Notes under the pieces: generated by a model | Told to the model about the DNA's origin: nothing | Databases searched by the model: none | The model's input: the letters and a program-made list of their open reading frames with translations, nothing else | Shown: one piece after another, positions 25,192-32,118 of the stretch | How positions within the stretch are numbered: the stretch's first letter is position 1 | How the letters are laid out: each line of letters opens with the position of its first letter | Made by a program: the position numbers and the translations under genes | From: Propionimicrobium sp963511305 | GTDB taxonomy: Bacteria; Actinomycetota; Actinomycetes; Propionibacteriales; Propionibacteriaceae | Length of the DNA: 47,659 nucleotides | Assembly: GCA_963511305.1 (NCBI GenBank) | Contig: CAUPIJ010000011.1 | Location: 1-47,659 of the forward strand | Direction of reading: 5' to 3'

Positions 25192-27168
25192 CTATCGGGC
25201 GGTGATAACCACCTTGCCGCCCTCCGCGATCTTTTCGCCGACCTTCGGGTCAGTCCAAAGCACCCTGCGGTTTCGGGTGCCGAACGGATACTTCACCTCG
25301 TCGACCTTCAGTCCGGCCTCCTCGATCTTCTTGGTGGCCTCGTCCACGCTGATGCCCTCGACGTCGGGCATCTCGATTTCCCTAGGTCCGTCGCTGACGG
25401 TCAGCTTGATGGTGTCGCCGACGAAGATCTGTTCCTTGGCGGCTGGCTCCTGGCTGATCACCTTGTCCTTGGGAACTTCCTTGTCATTTGCGCGGACGAC
25501 CTCGACCTTCAGCCCGGCGTCGGTGAGTTTCTTGGTGGCTTCTTCGAGGGTGTTAGAAACGACATCCGGAACCTCGACAGGTTCGCGCCCCTTTGAGACC
25601 TGAATGTCAACTACCGTGTCGCGCTTCAGCGGCTCACCGGCCCCGAAACTCGTGGAGACGATGGTTTTCTCGGGGGCGGTGTCGTGATAGACCTCCGTCA
25701 CCTCGCCGAGCTGCAGATTGTTCTGCGACAAAATCGTCCTGGCCTCGTCAACCGTCTTGCCAATCAGGTCGGGCATGGGGTAGCGCTCCTTGCCCTTGGA
25801 GATGCTGGCCTCGATGGTTCCTCCGCGCTTCACGCGCTCGCCGGGGCCTGGATCCGTGCTGATGACGTGGCCGACTTCGACGTCCTCGGAGAAGTTCTCG
25901 GTGAAGTTGATCTTCAACCCCTGCTCCTCGGCGGCCGCGATCGCGCTTTGCCTGTCCAGCCCAACCAGCTCGGGGGTCTTAATGTAGCGCCCGGCGGCCA
26001 ACCACCAGGTGCCGATCGCGACGAGGATCGCTAGCAGCGCCAGCAACACAACGAAGGTTCGGCGTCGTTTGACCAGCTGAGGGGTGTTCTGTCGCCGTTG
26101 AACGATTGGCCTCGGAGCCGGGACGGGCTCTGGCGCGGGCTGCTCCTGCTTGACATCGTACGCGGAGAGCTCGTTGTCATGGATGGTCTGAGGTTCCTCC
26201 GGGAGCGGCGCGGCCACCGATGCGGCAGCTACTGGGACGCGGCGATTCGCGCCGGGGAACATGATCATCGACAGTGCGTCGTCGTCGCGGATGCCTCGCT
26301 CCGCGGCTCGCCTGGCTCGCCTGATTCGGGATAACAGTGCGTGGCCGTCGCGGGGACGCTGATCGGGGTCGCGGCTCGTGCAGGCCAGAACGAGCGCGTC
26401 GACGTAGTCGGGGATATGCTGCTGGTTGGCCTGGTTCGGCCGGATTTCGGCCAGGCGGGCGGAAGGCGTGGGGACGTCCCCATTGACGTGCGCGTAGGCG
26501 ACCGTGATCGGGCTGTCGCCGGTGAACGGTTTGGTTCCGGTAAGCAGCTCGAAGAGCACGATGCCCAGCGAGTAGATGTCTGAGCGCGAATCTGCTTTTC
26601 CGCTGACCACCAGCTCCGGCGGCAGATAGCTGACCGTGCCGATCAACATGCCTTGTGTGGCGGTGGCTGTTTGGGTGCTGACGCTCCTAGCCAGGCCGAA
26701 ATCGGCGACCTTAACCTCGCCTCGCTCGCTGATCAGCACGTTCTCGGGTTTGACGTCTCGATGCACGAGCCCGTTGTCGTGGGCGGCTGCTAGAGCGGCG
26801 GCCACGGGCTCCAGCATCTTGAGCGCTTTGAGCGGGCTGAACGGGGCTTCCTTGGCGATCATGTTGCGCAGCGTGTAGCCCTCGACGAATTCCATCACGA
26901 TGTAGGGGCGACCCTGCTCGACTCCCTGATCGTAAATCGACACCACATTAGGGCTAGTCAGAGCGGCAGCGGATCTGGCCTCGCGATCAAAGCGGGCTGC
27001 GAAGTCGGAGTCGTCGCCAAGACCCTCGTGCATAACCTTGACGGCAACAATGCGCTCGAGCCGGCGATCCCACGCGCGGTAAACGGTAGCCATTCCGCCG
27101 CGGGCAAGTTTCGCTAATATCTCGTAGCGGCCATCAAGCACGTTGCCAGACAACTGATCAGTGCTCAT
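25192..27168 (-). CDS. Serine/threonine protein kinase with four PASTA domains
   Basis: This 658-aa PknB-type receptor kinase has a cytoplasmic kinase domain (about 14-283) with glycine loop LARGGMATVY, K44, HRDVKPEN (D138) and DFG at 156-158. A proline-rich juxtamembrane linker is followed by a transmembrane helix (371-393) and four extracellular PASTA repeats (about 395-460, 463-527, 531-594 and 597-658). The HRD arginine predicts activation-loop phosphorylation. PASTA kinases sense muropeptides or lipid II and control cell-wall growth and division. Position next to class II DAHP synthase resembles mycobacterial pknL, whereas the PASTA content resembles PknB. A GGAG ribosome binding site precedes the ATG. 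Confidence 0.96.
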   Translation of the reverse strand: MSTDQLSGNVLDGRYEILAKLARGGMATVYRAWDRRLERIVAVKVMHEGLGDDSDFAARFDREARSAAALTSPNVVSIYDQGVEQGRPYIVMEFVEGYTLRNMIAKEAPFSPLKALKMLEPVAAALAAAHDNGLVHRDVKPENVLISERGEVKVADFGLARSVSTQTATATQGMLIGTVSYLPPELVVSGKADSRSDIYSLGIVLFELLTGTKPFTGDSPITVAYAHVNGDVPTPSARLAEIRPNQANQQHIPDYVDALVLACTSRDPDQRPRDGHALLSRIRRARRAAERGIRDDDALSMIMFPGANRRVPVAAASVAAPLPEEPQTIHDNELSAYDVKQEQPAPEPVPAPRPIVQRRQNTPQLVKRRRTFVVLLALLAILVAIGTWWLAAGRYIKTPELVGLDRQSAIAAAEEQGLKINFTENFSEDVEVGHVISTDPGPGERVKRGGTIEASISKGKERYPMPDLIGKTVDEARTILSQNNLQLGEVTEVYHDTAPEKTIVSTSFGAGEPLKRDTVVDIQVSKGREPVEVPDVVSNTLEEATKKLTDAGLKVEVVRANDKEVPKDKVISQEPAAKEQIFVGDTIKLTVSDGPREIEMPDVEGISVDEATKKIEEAGLKVDEVKYPFGTRNRRVLWTDPKVGEKIAEGGKVVITAR

Positions 27169-27269
27169 AGCGCTCCAAACCTCAATGAAATCGGTATCCA
27201 GTTTATAAGGTCTGCCTCACGATAATGCATTAGGCACAGCGCGGGTCGGCAAGCGCGCGGGCCCAAAGA

Positions 27270-27275
27270 TACAAT
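27270..27275 (+). promoter_or_regulatory. Candidate -10 element of the 27283 gene
   Basis: TACAAT, close to consensus, ends 7 nt before ATG 27283. No ribosome binding site is present, so a leaderless transcript is likely. Confidence 0.4.
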
Positions 27276-27282
27276 TTTTCTT

Positions 27283-27894
27283 ATGAGCGTGATGATGGGG
27301 CTTAAACAGAGGTTGCTCAGCGCGAAGTTGCTGGCGCTAATTCCCCCCGCCGAGGAGCAGGTGCTTTCGACGCTGTGCGACGAGCTCGCCTCGGCTGGGG
27401 TGTCTGTCGCGCTGCTGCTGGACGGTGACGAGGACGACCTGCGGGTGTTGGCCAGTTCATCTGCCTACGACGCGTTGACCGGGGTTTTCGGCGACGAGAA
27501 GCTAGCGTTAGCCTGCGGCTGCGATGTCGTGGTAGACCAGCGCTTTCCGGTTGCTAAGCCGCACAAGTTTTCGCTGCGCGGCGCGGCTTGCCCTAGCCAG
27601 GACAGGGCGCAGGAGGCGCTAGATAGCGACGAGGTCGATTTCTTGATCGTGCCCGGAGACCTGACGAAGTTCATGGCCGAGGCGGCCCCCGCGGACGCTC
27701 CCGATTCCAAGCCCTGGTTCGCGATGACGGCCGGCGACGACGTCACCGAGCTGTTAGAGATCGGCGCCAAGCGTTTGGCGCTGTTTTCCGACGGCGTCAA
27801 GCCGAAGATCGCCGAGAAAATCTGGAAAGAGGTCTCAGGCGCCTGGGACGCGAAAATGCAAAGGTTACTTTTTACTCTGCTCTCGAATGGCTGA
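27283..27894 (+). CDS. Unassigned protein, distantly thiamine-phosphate-synthase-like
   Basis: This 203-aa cytoplasmic protein has no clear family assignment. Alternating hydrophobic strands and helices (LLALIPPA, VSVALLLDGD, LACGCDVVVDQRFP, VDFLIVPGD, KPWFAMTAGDD, GAKRLALFSDG) look like part of a TIM barrel, and the order is faintly reminiscent of thiamine phosphate synthase/TenI proteins. However, the diphosphate-binding residues of that family are not evident. It could be a degenerate, non-catalytic member. It is divergent from the PASTA kinase gene and probably leaderless. It is followed by a 22-bp tandem repeat before the CapA-like gene. Confidence 0.5.
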   Translation: MSVMMGLKQRLLSAKLLALIPPAEEQVLSTLCDELASAGVSVALLLDGDEDDLRVLASSSAYDALTGVFGDEKLALACGCDVVVDQRFPVAKPHKFSLRGAACPSQDRAQEALDSDEVDFLIVPGDLTKFMAEAAPADAPDSKPWFAMTAGDDVTELLEIGAKRLALFSDGVKPKIAEKIWKEVSGAWDAKMQRLLFTLLSNG

Positions 27895-27907
27895 TCGGCG
27901 ATTTTTG

Positions 27908-27951
27908 TCAGTGCCCCTAGATATGCTCTTCAGTGCCCCTAGATATGCTCT
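27908..27951. repeat. Two tandem 22-bp repeats upstream of the CapA-like gene
   Basis: tcagtgcccctagatatgctct occurs exactly twice, at 27908-27929 and 27930-27951, 29 bp before the next start codon. It may be a duplicated operator or promoter segment (each copy contains TATGCT) or replication slippage. There are only two copies and no spacers, so it is not a CRISPR. Confidence 0.85.
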
Positions 27952-27979
27952 GAGCTAACCAAAACGAAAGGGACGGCAG

Positions 27980-29125
27980 ATGTCCAAACTGAAGTATGTC
28001 CTCGCTGCTCTAGTGCTGGTCTTAAGTGGCTGCGGAGCGTCGCAGACCGCTGAGGAGCCGGTCTCGTCGCCACCGAGTTCGCCTGCCGAGGTCACGCCGT
28101 CGGCTGAGCCGGTGAGCATCACCTTGAACGTCTCCGGCGATCTGCTGTGGCATGACAGCTATTTCTCCATGGCTGCTCAGGAGGCCGCAAACCGCGGCGA
28201 GCAAGGCATGGATTTCTACCCGTTCGTGGAGTCCGCGGCGAATTATGTTTCGGCCGCCGATTGGGCTATCTGCCAAAACGAGGTGCCGTTTGCCGAAGCT
28301 GGCGGTCCCTACAGCGGTTATCCGATGTTCCAGGCTCCGCCCGATGCCGCGAAGGCCGTAGCCAAGGCCGGTTGGGACATGTGTACCACCGCCTCTAACC
28401 ACACCATGGACGGCGGCTGGGCTGGCCTGGTTCGCACCAAGGATGTCCTGGAGGCGGAGGGCGTGGTTCCGGCAGGCACCCACCGCACGCCCGAAGAGGC
28501 CGCGGAGCCGCTGATCGTCGACATCAAGGGGGCGAAGGTCGGCTTCATCTCGCAGACCTACGGCCTCAATGGCATCCCGAAAGCCGAGGGCAAGGACTGG
28601 TCTGTCGACATCCTCGATGCCGATAAGGCCATCGCCGATGCCAAGAAAGCCAAGGAGGCTGGCGCCGACATCGTGGTCGTGCACATGCACGCGGGCGACG
28701 AGATGAACCACCAGCCGAACCAGCAGCAGCTTGATTTTGCCGAGCGGGTGACGGCTAGCCCGGACGTCGACTTCGTCTATGGTCAGCACGCTCACGTCAG
28801 CCAGCCGATAACGAAGGTGAACGGCAAGTGGGTGGTTTACGGCACCGGAAACGTCACCGGCATGATGCTCATGCAGAATTGGCCTGATGTTTACGAGGGC
28901 TACTTCGCCCAGATCACATTCGAGGGCGTGCCTGGCGAGAAATTCGAGGCCACCAAGATGGAGTGGGCGCCGCTGATGATTTCTAATCGTGGCTATACCC
29001 AGCTGATCCCAGACGAGATCAAGAAGGGCGCGGAGAACGCCGCCGAGCTTGAACAGTCCGCGGCTAGGACTCGCGCGATCGTCACCTCGCTCTCCAATGA
29101 GATGGTGGAATACCAGGGCGCCTAG
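27980..29125 (+). CDS. CapA-family (poly-gamma-glutamate synthesis-like) lipoprotein
   Basis: This 381-aa lipoprotein has lipobox L15-S-G-C18 and a CapA/PGA_cap metallophosphatase-like domain. Family blocks are visible in order: NVSGDLLWHD, CQNEVPF, TTASNHTMDGG, VVHMHAGDE and YGQHAHVSQP, which carry the metal-ligand Asp, Asn and His residues. It would act outside the membrane. CapA relatives are linked to poly-gamma-glutamate capsule export, but the capBC synthetase genes are absent here, so the substrate is uncertain. An AAAGGGA ribosome binding site precedes the ATG. Immediately after the stop lies a fragment of a PIN toxin. Confidence 0.87.
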   Translation: MSKLKYVLAALVLVLSGCGASQTAEEPVSSPPSSPAEVTPSAEPVSITLNVSGDLLWHDSYFSMAAQEAANRGEQGMDFYPFVESAANYVSAADWAICQNEVPFAEAGGPYSGYPMFQAPPDAAKAVAKAGWDMCTTASNHTMDGGWAGLVRTKDVLEAEGVVPAGTHRTPEEAAEPLIVDIKGAKVGFISQTYGLNGIPKAEGKDWSVDILDADKAIADAKKAKEAGADIVVVHMHAGDEMNHQPNQQQLDFAERVTASPDVDFVYGQHAHVSQPITKVNGKWVVYGTGNVTGMMLMQNWPDVYEGYFAQITFEGVPGEKFEATKMEWAPLMISNRGYTQLIPDEIKKGAENAAELEQSAARTRAIVTSLSNEMVEYQGA

Positions 29126-29140
29126 CGGGCGAAGTCTCAG

Positions 29141-29251
29141 GTGGATGCTTTCATTGCCGCTATCGCAAGGCGTAACAGCATGACGGTAGTGACTCGCAAC
29201 GTGTCGGACTTAAGCGACCTTGGGGTTCGGCGGATCAACCCGGTTAGCTAA
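29141..29251 (+). pseudogene. Remnant of a PIN-domain (VapC-like) toxin
   Basis: The 36 codons before TAA 29249-29251 read VDAFIAAIARRN... MTVVTRNVSDL... GVRRINPVS. This is the typical C-terminal end of a PIN ribonuclease: DAFIAA carries an acidic active-site residue and TRN.DF-like the last strand. The rest of the toxin is missing; in frame, a TAG stop (29123-29125) lies just upstream, and no antitoxin gene is visible. It is therefore a decayed toxin-antitoxin scar between the CapA-like gene and the sugar-acid operon. Confidence 0.75.
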
Positions 29252-29540
29252 CTGTTGTCTGCTTAGAGCGAACTGGCCGATTTGTTCTTTGCGGCCGCCC
29301 TGTTGCGTGCAGTCATGCTGGGCAAACATTTAGTTTTTAAATGACGATTACCAATCTGCTGCCTTTGACAGCCACGCCGGCCCTGGGTCTGGTATATCTG
29401 AGATGGGGCTAACCGTTTTCTTGAGGCGCCATCAGGCTGAACCGTGCTTCTGCTTGGCAATTCCCGGCAACTCAGGTTAAAACGCTTTAGCTTCCAGATA
29501 ATTAGTTATCACCACTTTATTTCAACGACGAAGGAATGGT
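29252..29540. other. Leader/promoter region of the sugar-acid operon
   Basis: No gene is supported in this 289-bp stretch. It must hold the promoter of the gnd-to-transporter operon. A TTGACA at about 29367 is a good -35 but no -10 at ideal spacing follows. A short palindrome is listed separately. No riboswitch-like structure was recognised, and no regulator gene is adjacent. Confidence 0.4.
29497..29510. promoter_or_regulatory. Candidate operator, gataa-N4-ttatc
   Basis: A 5-bp inverted repeat separated by 4 bp lies 31 bp before the gnd start codon, a suitable place for repressor control of the operon. The arms are short and AT-rich, so chance is possible. Confidence 0.3.
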
Positions 29541-30998
29541 ATGGCTCTCCCAACCCCAGCTAAAGGAATCGCAGACATTGGTGTAACCGGTATGGCCGTG
29601 ATGGGGTCTAACCTCGCACGCAACCTGGCTCGCAATGGCTACAAGGTAGCAATTCACAACCGCAGCGTCGAAAAGACCGAGCGCGTATTCGCTGACCACG
29701 GCGACGAGGGCGAATTCGTACCCGCCGAAAGCATGGACGACTTCGTAGCTTCGCTGCAGAAGCCACGCGTTGCAATCATCATGGTTCAGGCAGGCGCAGG
29801 CACCGACGCAGTTATCGATCAGCTCGCCGAGCGCATGGACGAAGGCGACATCATCGTCGACTGCGGCAACGCTCTGTTCCACGACACCAGGCGTCGTGAG
29901 GCCGCCCTGCGCGAGCGCGGCATCCACTTCGTTGGCTGTGGCGTCTCGGGTGGCGAAGAAGGCGCCCTCAATGGCCCCGCAATCATGCCCGGCGGCTCCC
30001 CGCAGTCTTACGATCGTCTCGGCCCCATGTTCGAGAAGATCTCCGCTAAGGCAGGCAACAACGAGCCCTGCTGCTCCTATGTTGGTGCTGACGGCGCTGG
30101 CCACTTCGTGAAGATGGTCCACAATGGCATCGAGTACGCCGACATGCAGGTCATTGGCGAGTCCTACGATCTGCTGCGTCGCGCGCTCGGTATGACCCCG
30201 GCAGAGATCGCAGACATCTTCGCCGAGTGGAACGCCGGAGAGCTCGACTCCTACCTGATGGAGGTAAGCGTCGAGGTGCTCCGCCAGACCGACGCCAAGA
30301 CCGGCAAGCCGCTGGTTGACGTCATCGTCGACCGCGCTGCCCAGAAGGGCACCGGCGCTTGGACCGTTCAGACCGCTCTGGATCTGGGCGTTCCGGTTAC
30401 CGGCATCGGCGAGGCAACCTTCGCTCGCGGCCTGTCGTCGTCGGTTCCGCAGCGCGAAGCCGCTCAGGGCTTTGCCTCCGGCGCTGAGGACTGGAACATC
30501 CAGGATCGCGATCAGTTCATTGAGGACGTCCGCCAGGCGCTGTACGCCTCGAAGCTCGTCGCATACTCGCAGGGCTTCAACGAGATCCAGGCCGCTGCTG
30601 AAGAGTACGGCTGGGAGATCGACCTTGGCGCGATGGCCAAGATCTGGCGCGCAGGCTGCATCATTCGTGCGGTCTTCCTGAACGAGATCACCAAGGCCTA
30701 CGAGAAGAACCCCGAGCTGCCGCTGCTGATCGCTGACCCGTACTTCAACGAGCGCGTTGAGAAGGCTCTGCCGAGCTGGCGTCGCGTGGTCTCGCTGGCT
30801 GCGCTGCACGGCGTTCCGGCCCCGGTCTTCTCGAGCTCGCTGTCTTACTACGACGGCGTTCGTTCCGACCGCCTGCCGGCCGCCCTGATTCAGGGCCAGA
30901 GGGACTACTTCGGTGCTCACACCTACAAGCGTGTTGACGCCGAGGGCTCGTTCCACGTTCTGTGGTCCACCGACGGCCGCGAAGAAGTAGAAGCCTAA
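29541..30998 (+). CDS. gnd: 6-phosphogluconate dehydrogenase, decarboxylating
   Basis: It oxidises 6-phosphogluconate to ribulose 5-phosphate and CO2 with NAD(P)+. The 485-aa protein has an N-terminal Rossmann dinucleotide site (GVTGMAVMGSNLARN, about residues 11-25), the substrate block VSGGEEGA, the catalytic-lysine segment GHFVKMVHNGIEY, and the C-terminal signature QKGTGAWT. ATG 29541 has AAGGA upstream. It is the first gene of an operon with a sugar-acid kinase, the lar genes, uxaC, a uxuB-type gene and a transporter, 24 bp ahead of the kinase. Its placement suggests that 6-phosphogluconate is the product of this operon, not only of the oxidative pentose phosphate pathway. Confidence 0.95.
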   Translation: MALPTPAKGIADIGVTGMAVMGSNLARNLARNGYKVAIHNRSVEKTERVFADHGDEGEFVPAESMDDFVASLQKPRVAIIMVQAGAGTDAVIDQLAERMDEGDIIVDCGNALFHDTRRREAALRERGIHFVGCGVSGGEEGALNGPAIMPGGSPQSYDRLGPMFEKISAKAGNNEPCCSYVGADGAGHFVKMVHNGIEYADMQVIGESYDLLRRALGMTPAEIADIFAEWNAGELDSYLMEVSVEVLRQTDAKTGKPLVDVIVDRAAQKGTGAWTVQTALDLGVPVTGIGEATFARGLSSSVPQREAAQGFASGAEDWNIQDRDQFIEDVRQALYASKLVAYSQGFNEIQAAAEEYGWEIDLGAMAKIWRAGCIIRAVFLNEITKAYEKNPELPLLIADPYFNERVEKALPSWRRVVSLAALHGVPAPVFSSSLSYYDGVRSDRLPAALIQGQRDYFGAHTYKRVDAEGSFHVLWSTDGREEVEA

Positions 30999-31022
30999 AT
31001 AACTAAGGAGTAGAGGAAAGAA

Positions 31023-32096
31023 ATGGAGTTAAGAGCAGACGCCAAGTGGTCGCTTGTTGTCCCCACTTCGATTGGTATCCGGATCACCCCGGAGAATCGG
31101 TTGGGGGTGCACAATGCTGATAGGTATCTGATGCAGGCGACCTCTGCAGAGTCGAATGTTGCTTCCATCGCTTCACATTTGGGCCTACCAACGCTGGTAA
31201 TGACGAACTTCGTCAAGGGCTCGCCGATTTCGCAGTTTATCAAGGCCGATCTGCGTAGCCGTGGCTGCGAGTACGTCGGTCCGGAAGTTCCGCAGGGTGA
31301 CGCCTGGGGCTACCGCCACCAGTTCAATATCGCCGACTCCGGCTTCGGTGGCCGCGGTCCTCGAGTCTGGAACGACCGTGCCGGCGAGGTCGGTCGCGTG
31401 CTGGACATCAACGATTTCGACGTCGACAAGATCTTCGGCGAAGAGGGCGTGAAGATCCTGCACATGTCCGGCCTGATCGCAGCTATTTCGCCGCAGACCA
31501 GCAAGTTCTGCGTCGATCTGGCTCGCGCGGCTAAGAAGCACGGCACGAAGATCTCGTTCGACCTGAACCACCGTGCCTCCTTCTGGAAGGGCCGCGAGGA
31601 AGAGCTCTCGGCTGCCTTCAAGGAGATTGCCTCGAACTGTGACGTCCTGTACGGCAACGAAGAGGACTTCCAGCTCTGCCTGGGCATCAAGGGCCCGGAG
31701 GCCGGCGGCGAGGACATTTCCGAGGAGATCGACAACTTCAAGGAAATGATCGAGCGCATCAAGGCCGAGTACCCGGGTGCTCACTACATCGGCACCTCGC
31801 TGCGTGAGGTTGAATCGGCGAACCGTCACCGCTGGGGCATGATCCTCTGGCACGACGGCGAATTCAACTTTGCCAATCTGCGCGAGATCGAGGTTATGGA
31901 CCGCATAGGCGGCGGCGACGGCTCTATCGGCGGTGTCCTTTACGGCATCCTGCAGGGCTGGGAAGCTGAGAAGTGCATGCAGTTCGGCTGGGCCACTGGC
32001 GCTCTAGCTGCGACCTCGCTGTACGACTACGCTGCGCCGGCCGATGAGGAACAAGTATGGGCGATGTGGAAGGGCAACGCTCGCGTCAGCAGGTAG
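31023..32096 (+). CDS. PfkB-family sugar-acid kinase (KDG kinase-like)
   Basis: This 357-aa member of the ribokinase/PfkB superfamily keeps the C-terminal catalytic signature as DRIGGGDGSIGG (usual form DTxGAGD; the catalytic Asp is kept) and an SFDLNHRASFW segment. That segment matches the DxNxR motif of 2-keto-3-deoxygluconate kinases, whose arginine binds the sugar-acid carboxylate. By homology it would be called KdgK. In this operon, however, no mannonate dehydratase or KDPG aldolase is encoded while 6-phosphogluconate dehydrogenase is, so gluconate is an equally good candidate substrate. ATG 31023 has AGGAAAG upstream. Spacing to gnd and larA is about 23 bp each. Confidence 0.88.
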   Translation: MELRADAKWSLVVPTSIGIRITPENRLGVHNADRYLMQATSAESNVASIASHLGLPTLVMTNFVKGSPISQFIKADLRSRGCEYVGPEVPQGDAWGYRHQFNIADSGFGGRGPRVWNDRAGEVGRVLDINDFDVDKIFGEEGVKILHMSGLIAAISPQTSKFCVDLARAAKKHGTKISFDLNHRASFWKGREEELSAAFKEIASNCDVLYGNEEDFQLCLGIKGPEAGGEDISEEIDNFKEMIERIKAEYPGAHYIGTSLREVESANRHRWGMILWHDGEFNFANLREIEVMDRIGGGDGSIGGVLYGILQGWEAEKCMQFGWATGALAATSLYDYAAPADEEQVWAMWKGNARVSR

Positions 32097-32118
32097 CTGG
32101 CGCAGTTAGGAGTGAAAT

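Noticed and set aside
27908..27951. CRISPR-like repeat
   Set aside because: Only two directly adjacent units with no spacer, and no cas genes in the window.
27980..29125. Capsule (poly-gamma-glutamate) operon
   Set aside because: Only a CapA-like protein is present; there is no CapB ligase or CapC, so a capsule locus cannot be claimed.
29517..30956. 479-codon minus-strand frame opposite gnd
   Set aside because: Shadow of gnd; it also crosses the gnd start region and shows no domain.
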